From Plumapathes pennacea (Eukaryota > Cnidaria > Anthozoa > Antipatharia > Myriopathidae), in NCBI GenBank assembly GCA_964036295.1, contig OZ038473.1, positions 7,471,501 to 7,535,500 of the forward strand: 64,000 bases of DNA, read 5' to 3'. The position numbers were made by a program, and so were the translations under genes. A model generated the notes under the pieces. That model was not told the DNA's origin, searched no databases, and saw only the letters and a program-made list of their open reading frames with translations. Within the stretch, counting starts at the first letter, position 1. Each line of letters begins with the position of its first letter. This document shows positions 22,525 through 30,213 of the stretch, piece by piece.

Positions 22525-23151
22525 CTAATTTTCAAATAATAACGCCACGTTATCTGCTGCCTGTTTGATCTTCTTGGCACTGAGCCAAAATGTCGCAACA
22601 ACAACACAAATGCACAACAGAGTGAAACGTTGATTCCAAAGAAAAGTCAGATTTTCTGACGCTTTACTTGTATCAGCAAGAATAATACAAAGTAAAAGAA
22701 TACAAAGTACCTTTAAGTTCACTTTCATACTAAACAGTTCCATATACACTATCAAGCGATGGCCAAGAATCGAAGTTGCTTCGCCGTTAATATCATTCGG
22801 GTTCTGATCTTTGCATTTGGAACCCCTTCGTTCAGCTTGTTCCTTCAAGTTCTCAACGTTCTGGACGTCAGGATCTTCGTACATTTCTGTACAGTTGTGC
22901 ATAGCTATGCAGTTCATTGATGAGAACATTAATATGTTCTTTGATATGTTCACTGATATATTCATTGCTTCATTTGCGGCTTTTTTCAAAGCTTTCGAGG
23001 CTGAACGGACCGACCCAAGCCAAAACCGCTCAATGAAATTTAGTGTGGGTCTACCGCAGCCGGCGTATTCGTTTGTAAGTAGGATGAGCGGTCCATAAAA
23101 GAATCCACAGAGCCAACCAAGGCAAGCAACGCACAATTCCATCGCCCACAT
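22525..23151 (-). CDS. Hydrophobic protein upstream of the 2A-protease gene
   Basis: Open from 23382, but I place the start at the Met of MWAMELCVACLGW (23151, 208 residues), because the DNA farther upstream is shared with non-coding repeats at 44605-44655. It has a hydrophobic N-terminus (about 20 residues to ILLTN), a middle with NISVNISKN and NCTEM glycosylation sequons, then two more hydrophobic spans near the C-terminus (KVLCILLLCIILA and FTLLCICVVVATFWL). It looks like a membrane or secreted protein of unknown function. It ends GAAAATTAG, then AAC, then the ATG of the next gene, all in one frame. Confidence 0.5.
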   Translation of the reverse strand: MWAMELCVACLGWLCGFFYGPLILLTNEYAGCGRPTLNFIERFWLGSVRSASKALKKAANEAMNISVNISKNILMFSSMNCIAMHNCTEMYEDPDVQNVENLKEQAERRGSKCKDQNPNDINGEATSILGHRLIVYMELFSMKVNLKVLCILLLCIILADTSKASENLTFLWNQRFTLLCICVVVATFWLSAKKIKQAADNVALLFEN

Positions 23152-23265
23152 ATCTCCTTCAAAATGGCGAAACTGCTCGCCCGGCAAGTCATGTGATGAC
23201 AAAACGTCATCATAAATCACGTGAAAATATGAACCAATCACCGTGTGCTGATTTGTAACCCAGAA

Positions 23266-23297
23266 AAAAAATAAAAATAAAAATAAAAATAAAAATA
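23266..23297. repeat. (AAAAAT)n microsatellite
   Basis: Five tandem copies of the hexamer near the 5' border of the nested element. Confidence 0.8.
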
Positions 23298-23363
23298 TGA
23301 CGATGATGAAGACACGCTTTCCAATCCTAAGCTCGTCGGCTTCGCCACGAGCAATAAAAGGAG

Positions 23364-23681
23364 TTAGCGAAAGAACCACCAAACGAATCCACCAACAACT
23401 ACGGCGATTGAAGCTAATTTTTCTTCATGAATGTTTGAGCTCACTGAATCATCAATCTTTGTTGCTGTTATTGTTTGCTTTTGGCTTTCGTGTTTAACAT
23501 GATCTGGTTTTACAAAACTTTGAGATGAATCTTTTTTCGTATTCGTATCCTCACTAACTTTTTTGTTTACTGATTCATTCGCTCCAAACTTCATGTTATC
23601 TGTAGCCTTTTGTAATTTGTTGTTATAACCATCGACTCTTCCTGTGTTGATGACTGACTCATTTATGAAAACATTTTTCAT
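23364..23681 (-). CDS. Small tail-anchored protein (Polinton), 105 aa
   Basis: Starts MKNVFINESVINTG and is Lys/Ser/Asn-rich and polar through residue 85. It ends with the hydrophobic stretch LASIAVVVGGFVWWFF, a single membrane anchor with the bulk on one side. The tail is close to the border of the nested element, so the last codons may be altered. No family recognised. It sits in the row of small membrane proteins of this element. Confidence 0.5.
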   Translation of the reverse strand: MKNVFINESVINTGRVDGYNNKLQKATDNMKFGANESVNKKVSEDTNTKKDSSQSFVKPDHVKHESQKQTITATKIDDSVSSNIHEEKLASIAVVVGGFVWWFFR

Positions 23682-23788
23682 TTTCGCGATGAAGAACTTG
23701 TCAGGCGTAACTTAAATTTTCAAATCCGTAGGCACTGGTTTTGTGGAATGCTTGAAAGGTGTTGGATGGAGATCATAAGTTTCCGTTG

Positions 23789-24238
23789 TCAATAATAATG
23801 TGAATGGAAATATAACTCTTTTCCCAAATCTTCTTTCAAATCTTCTGAAAATGTTTCTGAATTCACAAAAAAGTTTCCATCTTTCCAAATGACCCTTGTT
23901 GCACCTTCTCCATTTTTCAAGTCTTTCCACTTAATAGAAAATTTTCCATCTCCATCCCCCTCATCAACAGCGAGAAACTTTTCATCTTTTGCATCAGGGA
24001 AATATTTCTTGAACATATTATAAGCTTCCCTTTTTTTCTTTAGTATTTCTTTAACTTTCTCATTTTTGAGTTTATTTTCTTTTGCAATTCTTTCAACTTC
24101 TTCGTGTGACTCAACTTTTATCTTTTCATCACCAGCAGCATTATGTTGTTGCGGAAACCAAGGATTATTTTGATTTGTTTGGCCTGTATAACCAGTACCA
24201 AAGTATTCTTCATTCTTTAGAATGGATAAGGTATTCAT
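23789..24238 (-). CDS. Hydrophilic protein, 149 aa (Polinton), unknown
   Basis: Starts MNTLSILKNEEYFGTGYTG. Residues 40-75 are a Lys/Glu coiled-coil-like helix (ERIAKENKLKNEKVKEILKKKREA). The second half reads as a small folded domain (FSIKWKDLKNGEGATRVIWKDGNFF). No membrane span, no cysteines. Intact frame with AT-rich codon use like its neighbours. No function assigned; a virion-interior or scaffold role is possible. Confidence 0.5.
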   Translation of the reverse strand: MNTLSILKNEEYFGTGYTGQTNQNNPWFPQQHNAAGDEKIKVESHEEVERIAKENKLKNEKVKEILKKKREAYNMFKKYFPDAKDEKFLAVDEGDGDGKFSIKWKDLKNGEGATRVIWKDGNFFVNSETFSEDLKEDLGKELYFHSHYY

Positions 24239-24308
24239 TTGGTTGAAAAATATTTTTTACTCATGTCTTGTTTTGTATTGTTTAATACAAAACAATAAAC
24301 TTTTAAAT

Positions 24309-24990
24309 CTAGTATTCATCATATGGAGGAGGAGGTGCGCTTGGTTCTAGCCTTTGTCTCGCGTTCTAATTCTAATGTTTATGTCAATATCGAGTTTATC
24401 TAAAAAGCTTCCGATTGTTGAAGACGTTTAAAAAGTTCTTCTGTCAAATCTCTTATGCTTGCGATCTTTTTAGCGTTCCTCCCTTTTTTGCAACCTTAAG
24501 AATTTCTGATTTTTGTGATTCGTAATTATTTCGTTCGTCGTTCATTTTTCTAAACTCTTCCTCAGAGACGTTTTCATCGTGCCTTATTCACCATTTCATG
24601 AATGCTGCTAGTTTTTGATTGACCAAGTGATATTAGCTTTTCGTAAATCTTTAATTTCCTAATTGTTTCCTTATCGAGCGCAATAGTCATGAGAGATGTT
24701 GCTCCTAAACTGTTCCGACACCGATGAGAGGAGCACCAATGACAACACCAAACCCAGTGCTTTAAACACCTGCTCCAGATACTGATAAAACTGAAGCGCC
24801 TGCTGAGGAAAATATGTTTACTGTTCTCAACCTTGAATGATTTTTCAATGTTTCGTTTCTCTTCTTGATATCATGTTCCAAGTTCTTTTTCATTGTTTCG
24901 AGAATTCTTGAGCAGACAGATAACCTGAAAGCGTTAGAATCCTTTGAGATACCGGGTACAATATTTCTTTTTGAATAACTTCACTCATTT
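24309..24990 (-). pseudogene. Frame-broken gene ending in overlapping late-domain motifs
   Basis: Starts MSEVIQKEILYPVSQRIL. It has a charged helical region (KKNLEHDIKKRNETLKN), then a Gly/Ala-rich hydrophobic span (SAGASVLSVSGAGV and, after an in-frame stop, TGFGVVIGAPLIGVGT), then a second coiled coil (IRKLKIYEKLISLGQSK). The last codons read EPSAPPPYDEY. PSAP and PPPY are the short peptides by which enveloped viruses recruit TSG101 and NEDD4-type ligases for budding. At least four breaks are visible: stops in the hydrophobic part near 24765 and 24715, and frame changes near 24590, 24430 and 24360. The family is not recognised; the Gly-rich span suggests a membrane-inserting protein. Confidence 0.55.
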
Positions 24991-25020
24991 TTGTTATCGT
25001 TCACTTTGCATTTTCTTAAA

Positions 25021-25443
25021 TTAATTGTCAGTATGATGAATGGCAACTTGAATCAATGACTCTGCTAATGAGTCAGATGTAAAGATTGCTCCATTTCGAA
25101 ATGGCTCGACCTCAATTGTGAAGTCGTTTATTAAGCTTTTTATACCACTTATAGGTATTTTAATAGATGGTATGTTATACTCTGCTATCAAGAATGCATC
25201 CGTCTCATTAACCTTTTCTAGCACTTTGCTCCCTTCACTTATGTTTGAGAAGAACGAACTTTTGTTTATTAGATTAGAACGGATGATTAAAGGAGAACTT
25301 GTGTAGGGACAGGAAATAACCTCAAGGAATTTTGCTCCTTGAATTTGTTTTGCGAGTTTTACTTTTGCTGCTGCGCTTATCACTTGGTTTTTATCATTTT
25401 TCTTACTTTCACATAACTTTAACAAAAAATTTGTCTGATACAT
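25021..25443 (-). CDS. Unknown Polinton protein, 140 aa
   Basis: I choose the Met of MYQTNFLLKLCESKK at 25443; the longer frame to 25497 overlaps the previous gene more heavily. The sequence is mixed strand/helix, with KVKLAKQIQGAKFLEVISC, PLIIRSNLINKS, NIPSIKIPISGIKSLINDFTIEV. No membrane span or metal motif. It overlaps the end of the upstream gene by about 35 bases, as is usual in compact viral genomes. Function unknown. Confidence 0.5.
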   Translation of the reverse strand: MYQTNFLLKLCESKKNDKNQVISAAAKVKLAKQIQGAKFLEVISCPYTSSPLIIRSNLINKSSFFSNISEGSKVLEKVNETDAFLIAEYNIPSIKIPISGIKSLINDFTIEVEPFRNGAIFTSDSLAESLIQVAIHHTDN

Positions 25444-26377
25444 TTTTATGACTTTTATTCTTATTCTTAAACTGTTCAATTGCAAAAGTAACGACAAGGA
25501 GAATCAGTAACCAAGCATGTTTAGAGATAAAACTGATAGCCTCTCCAGCAGCTTTAAAAAGGAAACTAACTATCGCTCCAACCATTCCAGGAAGAATTTC
25601 AGCCAACTTTTTTCCAATCTCTTTGAGACCATTTCCAACACCTTTTGCTACCTTTGATAGACCTGCTTTTAGATTTGATATGATGACGCCAATAGTTCCC
25701 ACAGCTGCTAAAACACCAACGACAGACAAGCCATACCAGGCCAGGCCAGACAAGGCGATCTTTCGCCTTGCCTCGATCTTTTAAAGACATTCTTTCTTCG
25801 ATAATTTCGTTTTCTCGCTCTAGCTCTTGATCCTCGTGCTCTAGTTCTTCTATTTGTTCATCAATTCTTTCTCTCGCGGATCCCGACGTTTCTGGTCTTC
25901 TTTCTTTAAAACGTTTGAGTTTCTCCTGAACTTCTGCTCTCATTAGTTCATTGTCTTCGATGACTTTTTCTGCAGGTGGACCGAGACTATTCTTTATCGT
26001 TTTTGGAAGTTTCTCATTCAACTCTCCATTGGCTCCAAATAGACTATGATACTTTCCAGTTAATCTATTAAGTTTTACGACAACGTCACCATAGTCACCC
26101 AATTCAGCCGTAAAGGGGGATGTTTTTGGATTGAACCTAGGAAACTTGGCTTTAATTCTATCCCAAGCTTCTCACGTACTCTTTCCTTTGTTATTAATGG
26201 ATCTGTTTCTGAATCACCACCAAATGATGTTTCTTGAGTATCGTGAGTGTCGCGGTGATGAAAAGGATTTAAAGGTGTTTCGTGTGAACTAGTTGGTCCC
26301 ACTGGGATTTCTTCACCATCTTCATTCCCATCATGAGTACTAGGATTGAAAGGATTTTCTGGATCTATTTCTGCCAT
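25409..26377 (-). pseudogene. Coiled-coil plus membrane-helix virion-type protein, two frameshifts
   Basis: Three overlapping open parts are one gene of about 320 codons. Part 1 (26377-26075) is acidic and Pro/Thr-rich, opening MAEIDPENPFNPSTHDG. Part 2 (26102 to about 25760) holds GDYGDVVVKLNRLTGKYHSLFG and a long Glu/Arg coiled coil to EEIMSL-like IEERMSLKDR. Part 3 (to 25409) holds a Gly-rich hydrophobic helix (GLSVVGVLAAVGTIGVII), an amphipathic Lys/Gly segment (GLSKVAKGVGNGLKEIGKKL) and a second membrane helix (AWLLILLVVTFAI). Frame changes lie near 26115 and 25760. Similar coiled-coil/membrane proteins accompany cnidarian Polinton-like elements (from memory). A membrane-fusion or internal-envelope role is possible but unproven. 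Confidence 0.6.
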
Positions 26378-26414
26378 TCTTGTATGATTTTAGTCATCAC
26401 AGGAAAACATTAAG

Positions 26415-26663
26415 TCAATAAATTTTTGAAACACCATATGCTAAACCAGCTACAGTCAATCCTGTAAATGTCATCTCCCCATCCTTTTGATCTTTGCTTG
26501 GAGAATAATAATTGTTGAAATTAGGTTCTTTCAAATTTTCAACTGATTCGCCTGGATGAGCTTCAGCATAAGCTTTCAACGCTTCGTCTGTGCTTCGAAA
26601 ATTATATGAAGCAACATTTTTATCTCTCTCTCGTTTTTCTTGCCAAAGCTCTATTTTTCCCAT
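26415..26663 (-). CDS. Small protein with C-terminal hydrophobic tail, 82 aa
   Basis: MGKIELWQEKRERDKNVASY opens a polar protein. The last 17 residues (FTGLTVAGLAYGVSKIY) are a weak membrane segment. Its start overlaps the end of the upstream gene by 13 bases, suggesting coupled expression. No family recognised. Confidence 0.5.
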   Translation of the reverse strand: MGKIELWQEKRERDKNVASYNFRSTDEALKAYAEAHPGESVENLKEPNFNNYYSPSKDQKDGEMTFTGLTVAGLAYGVSKIY

Positions 26664-27052
26664 TTTTTCTTTCCAATCGTTGTATCTTTTTCATATTTTT
26701 CCATCGCCAAATCATGTCTCTTTCTTTCTTTGTTTTGGTCTTTTCCTGATAAGAAGTTTGCTAAATAAGTACCTCCAATGAATGTTCCTGCGTTTAATAT
26801 AGCCCCAATAGCGATCGTTAGAATTATTGCCATTCTTTTATTTAGAATGGTAATAGTAATTATTTGTGCTAATAATCCAAAAGCAAAACCAATAAATGAA
26901 AAAGCAGCGCCTATAATGTCAAGTTCTTCTTTTTCTGGATCTATTCCAGATTCTAAATTTGAAGATTTGGGAACCTTATTTCTCCTTATTGCAATATCAT
27001 TTAGCGCTCTACCAAGCAAGAATCCAAGTACTGATAAAGTTATATATCCCAT
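26651..27052 (-). CDS. Multi-spanning membrane protein, 133 aa
   Basis: N-terminal hydrophobic segment (ITLSVLGFLLGRAL), then an acidic loop, then two or three long spans (IIGAAFSFIGFAFGLLAQIITITIL, AIILTIAIGAILNAGTFIGGTYL) and a basic C-terminal tail (KERKRHDLAMEKYEKD). Intact. Located between two other small membrane genes on the minus strand of the Polinton-like element. Likely a virion or host-membrane protein; no family recognised. Confidence 0.55.
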   Translation of the reverse strand: MGYITLSVLGFLLGRALNDIAIRRNKVPKSSNLESGIDPEKEELDIIGAAFSFIGFAFGLLAQIITITILNKRMAIILTIAIGAILNAGTFIGGTYLANFLSGKDQNKERKRHDLAMEKYEKDTTIGKKKWEK

Positions 27053-27066
27053 TTTATTTTCTTAGT

Positions 27067-27291
27067 TTATTTCTTAAGTTGGAATAATTTTTGTTCAACA
27101 AGATAATCTCTTGCATATATTGCAGCAATCATTACTCCTGTCCATTCGACGGCATTCATCAAACTCGAAGAAGGATCTGAAGTTACTGCCTTTCTTAACG
27201 CTTTCTTTACGGCGTATCCGATTCCTGCAGAAATCGGAACCAGAGCGACTGCCTCTTTCGCATTACTAACAAGTTTACTGTCACTACTCAT
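27067..27291 (-). CDS. Small membrane protein, 74 aa
   Basis: MSSDSKLVSNAKEAVALVPI begins a short protein with two modest hydrophobic stretches (VALVPISAGIGYAV and AVEWTGVMIAAIYA) and a basic linker (KKALRKAV). It ends 14 bases before the next gene starts. Intact; function unknown. Confidence 0.5.
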   Translation of the reverse strand: MSSDSKLVSNAKEAVALVPISAGIGYAVKKALRKAVTSDPSSSLMNAVEWTGVMIAAIYARDYLVEQKLFQLKK

Positions 27292-27320
27292 TTTGAAAAT
27301 ACAAAATACTAATCTTTAAG

Positions 27321-27803
27321 TCACTCCATATCAATATTTGGTTGATTTTTTGCTTTTGGTTTTGGTTTTACGTTATCAATTGGAGTTTCTTCTTTTTCTT
27401 GATTCGTCTCAACAGGTTTTTTCACAACCATTTCATGTTTGACATGTTCTACATGTTCTTCAGCTTTTGGTGGATAAAAAAATCTATAACCGTGATAAAT
27501 CATAAAGCAAGAACCTATCAAACCGGCTGTCATTTGTAATCCACTAGTTACATCCAAAAAACTCAAAGGATTAACACTTTCATTATTTTTCTGATTTTCC
27601 TGACTCTTCTTTAACGCCTCTCTTGCTTCCTTGTTCTTTCTTGCTTTACCAGCGGCAACTTTCTTGGGGTCTTTTTTCTTCACAGGTTTCTTTTCGATAT
27701 CGGTCGGAACACTTGTTATTTGATCTGTATTTATGTAGATTCTGACATTTTTATGAAATCGCTTGCAAATTCTTTTAAAAGTCATGTTAGCATTTTTTAA
27801 CAA
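27321..27803 (-). CDS. Basic protein with one membrane span, 160 aa
   Basis: The N-terminus is basic (MTFKRICKRFHKNVR from the second Met), then Lys-rich (KKPVKKKDPKKVAAGKARKNKEAREALKK). A single span (LQMTAGLIGSCFMIYHGYRFF) comes at about residues 95-115, then a His/Glu/Lys-rich tail (EEHVEHVKHEMVVKKP). The layout is that of a bitopic membrane protein with a nucleic-acid-binding-like tail. Start could be 27803 or 27785. No family recognised. Confidence 0.5.
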   Translation of the reverse strand: MLKNANMTFKRICKRFHKNVRIYINTDQITSVPTDIEKKPVKKKDPKKVAAGKARKNKEAREALKKSQENQKNNESVNPLSFLDVTSGLQMTAGLIGSCFMIYHGYRFFYPPKAEEHVEHVKHEMVVKKPVETNQEKEETPIDNVKPKPKAKNQPNIDME

Positions 27804-27826
27804 AATGCTAACAAAATAGAAATATA

Positions 27827-28385
27827 TTTATTCTTTATTTATTTCAACATTTGTAGATTCATCTTTTGTAAATACAACATGTTTTGCAATATCACAAGCA
27901 ACTTTCAAAAAAGCTACGACGTCTCCATATTCCTCAGAAACTTTTGACGCATATCTCCCAATTCTTCTTCCTAATTGTTTATTATCTAACAAATCTTTCT
28001 TCAAAGACTCTTCGTCATCGAAAGTAAGAAATTACGAAAGTCCTTTGACATCTCCTTCAACAAATACCCCCATTCCATCTTTCATTAATTCTTGACCAGA
28101 TTTTTCTTCATAAATTTTGAATAAAAATTATATTGCAGTGGCATTCTTTTTTCTAATATCAAACTGCACTTATGTTCTCTCCAACATATTTTTCCAAACC
28201 ATCCAACATGGCAACTGATGTAAGAATATCTCTTTTTCTTGATATTTTAATTTGTACCTCTGGATCTATTTCAGGTTCTTCTTTATTTTTTCTTGCTCTT
28301 GGTTTTATTTTTGGTTTCGGATTTTCAACTGGAGTTGATTCTTCTTTTGGTTGATTTTCTTCAATATTGACATAATCATTTACAG
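27827..28385 (-). pseudogene. Broken Polinton gene with charged N-terminus
   Basis: In pieces on the minus strand: a Pro/Lys/Glu-rich beginning (NIEENQPKEESTPVENPKPK), then RKRDILTSVAMLDGLEKYVGEN, then after frame changes QELMKDGMGVFVEGDVKGLS and LGRRIGRYASKVSEEYGDVVAFLKVACDIAKHVV, ending INKE and a stop. At least three breaks (near 28165, 28115 and 28030). No open part is longer than about 75 codons, but the pieces follow each other in gene order between the ATPase and the next small gene. Unknown function. Confidence 0.45.
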
Positions 28386-28443
28386 TTTACATTTTATTTG
28401 TGTAAATGAAATCTTAAGTTGTTTGTGGAATTTCAACATGATA

Positions 28444-29085
28444 TTAAAATGGATGACGAAGAGAAAAACAAATTCTTGAGTGTTTCTCATTTTTTAAAAT
28501 TTCACAAATAATTTTCTTTTCATTATTATCAATTCCGGAACCAGACTTTTTGAAAAGTAAATCTGTTCCATCAGATTCTGGATTATGAAATGTAATCACA
28601 CATCCAAGATTCTCTCTGAATGATTTTGCGATTCTTGTTAATTGTTGTGTTAAAACCCAAACAGAAATTCCAATATGTCTTCCACTAAACACGAGATCAA
28701 TTAATTTACTGCTTCTCTTTTTCACATCTGCACTCACCGCACAATCATCAAGAATTATGAGAACTTTGGTTTGTCTTCCGAGATCATCAATTTTATTATC
28801 ATGAAATAGATCTGCACAAATTTCCAAACACTCTTCAACATCTTCAGATTCACTCACATTTGGCATCATGACGAAAAAGCATTTGTCAAGATTGGCAAAT
28901 CCTTCATAAGTTTTGTTTGTTGCAAAAGTTGGACAAATCAAGACGATCAAGTCAAAGACGTGTCTAAAAGCTCCTCTCAAAAGATCAACCAAGTATTGTG
29001 TTTTTCCGCAATTAGTCGGTCCAGTAATCAAACAATAAAATGGTACTTTTGATTTCATATTTTCCATTTTTGAATATGAAATCAC
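28444..29085 (-). CDS. FtsK/HerA-type DNA-packaging ATPase (A32-like)
   Basis: 213 residues, intact. Walker A is GPTNCGKT (residues 22-29). Walker B is KVLIILDDC (107-115), with hydrophobic strand and paired Asp. Downstream SGRHIGISVWVLTQQL (134-149) is the conserved segment with the sensor-like Gln that follows Walker B in viral packaging ATPases. The enzyme pumps genome DNA into preformed capsids in poxvirus, adintovirus and Polinton-type viruses. Length and motif order are as in Polinton ATPases. It follows the capsid-like gene by 22 bases. The start may be the first Met or MENMKSKVPFYC at 29067. This is the best-preserved core gene of the element. Confidence 0.88.
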   Translation of the reverse strand: MISYSKMENMKSKVPFYCLITGPTNCGKTQYLVDLLRGAFRHVFDLIVLICPTFATNKTYEGFANLDKCFFVMMPNVSESEDVEECLEICADLFHDNKIDDLGRQTKVLIILDDCAVSADVKKRSSKLIDLVFSGRHIGISVWVLTQQLTRIAKSFRENLGCVITFHNPESDGTDLLFKKSGSGIDNNEKKIICEILKNEKHSRICFSLRHPF

Positions 29086-29106
29086 ATATTTTTAAGTCTT
29101 GGAATC

Positions 29107-30213
29107 TCAAGAAGATGGTTGAATTCTCACGTCTTTTACTACTCCATCACTAATTAAAACTGCTGCATCAGATCAAACAAAAACGTGACAATTGACAGTC
29201 GTAGAGGCAACTCCAGCCATGTCAACAACCAATCTAACACCATCTTGTGACCTTCCTACAACGACTCCGTCAGCATGAAGATTATTATCTGGTGTGGATC
29301 TTAAATCAACCCATAACGCAAACTTGTCATTGAAAGTCTATTTCATTGAAGTGATCCTCAACATAATCAAACCTTTTCAAAATCATTAGCCAAAGGTCTT
29401 CTCGTAAAATTCCGTCTGAAAATAACTTGTGTGAAACACCATTAATAGAAACTTTGACAGAATTAATTAAAGGATTAACAAACTCCTCAGCTTTCCTAGC
29501 CTGCGAAACAGGCCCTTGTGTAGCGTCCGTTGGCCGCGCTCAGCTGTCCGCGCGTGGTCGGCAAGAGGGGGTTGTGTAGTGTCCGAAGAGGGGAATACGA
29601 GGGCCTGCAATCAGATCTTATGCAAATGAATTCAGCCCCCGAATTAATTTTGACAACCTGTCACAAAACCGACCAATTAGAAACGCACCGGAAATGTTCC
29701 CACGGTTGATCGAGCTGTCAAAACAAATTCTCTCGTGCGCACGTGTGCAGACGTTGTACTTCATCTGGTGGTATTCATCAAACATTTTGACACATTCCAA
29801 GCACATTCCAAGCCGAGTATTGACCAATCAGTATTTTCCGTTCAGAATCTGAACGTGAATACTCAAATTATAGAGAGGCGGTTGCAGGCCCTAGTATACA
29901 CCTCGCCCCAGACTCCGACGCGGCCACAAATCCTCGCCCTAGACTCCGACGCGGCCATAAAACGATTCAACGTTTTAACTGCTCGTGAAAAACAAACCCT
30001 GGGGCCTGTTTCGCAGGCTACAGCTTTCCTTTCGCCTGTATCAAAACTCTTCAAAAAGAACAGCATAATTCTTTTCATACAACTTCTTGGAGTATTTACA
30101 TGAAGATTAACAACAGATCCAGAACCAATGTCAATTGATGGAATTGTTTCGAAGTGATGAACATCCTCAAAGTAGAAAGTTCTACCGCTTTGATAAACGC
30201 TACTCGCTTGAGG
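29107..30213 (-). pseudogene. Capsid-like gene, interrupted by a MITE and two further breaks
   Basis: The 5' part (30213 to 30021) reads QASSVYQSGRTFYFEDVHHF then SIDIGSGSVVNLHVNTP and MKRIMLFFLKSFDTGERKA. A 524-bp MITE separates it from the 3' part (29496-29107), which reads FVNPLINSVKVSINGVSHKL, GILREDLWLMILKRFDYVED, then a frame change near 29344, DKFALWVDLRSTPDNNLHAD, a TGA near 29160 and a short tail. The strand-rich pattern and its place just before the packaging ATPase fit a jelly-roll capsid or penton protein (inference; I do not recognise a diagnostic motif). The first codons, which spell MNGRKTHGP, come from the end of a neighbouring transposon, so the true N-terminus is lost. Confidence 0.5.
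29497..30020. mobile_element. 524-bp MITE with 9-bp target duplication (MULE-like)
   Basis: Inverted ends TAGCCTGCGAAACAGGCCC are perfect over 19 bp. The flanks both read CAGCTTTCC (29488-29496 and 30021-30029), a 9-bp target duplication typical of Mutator-like elements. Removing the element restores the reading frame of the capsid-like gene, showing that it landed in an active coding sequence. No coding capacity of its own; an internal segment is itself repetitive (CTCGCCC...AGACTCCGACGCGGCCA twice, 29911-29956). Confidence 0.88.

Larger units (their letters stand above)
20190..23360 (-). mobile_element. Nested element carrying the 2A-protease gene (Helitron-like, 3'-truncated)
   Basis: The segment interrupts the Polinton gene order and has its own base usage. 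Its 3' portion (20205-20760) recurs at 46270-46730 and 50353-50735, and its 5' leader (23190-23250, CACGGTGATTGGTTCATAT, GATGACGT) recurs at 44605-44655. Two minus-strand genes lie inside. By memory of cnidarian proteins the second gene resembles the N-terminal part of Helitron-like polyproteins, whose Rep and helicase domains would follow; these are absent here. Exact borders are uncertain by some tens of bases. Confidence 0.55.
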
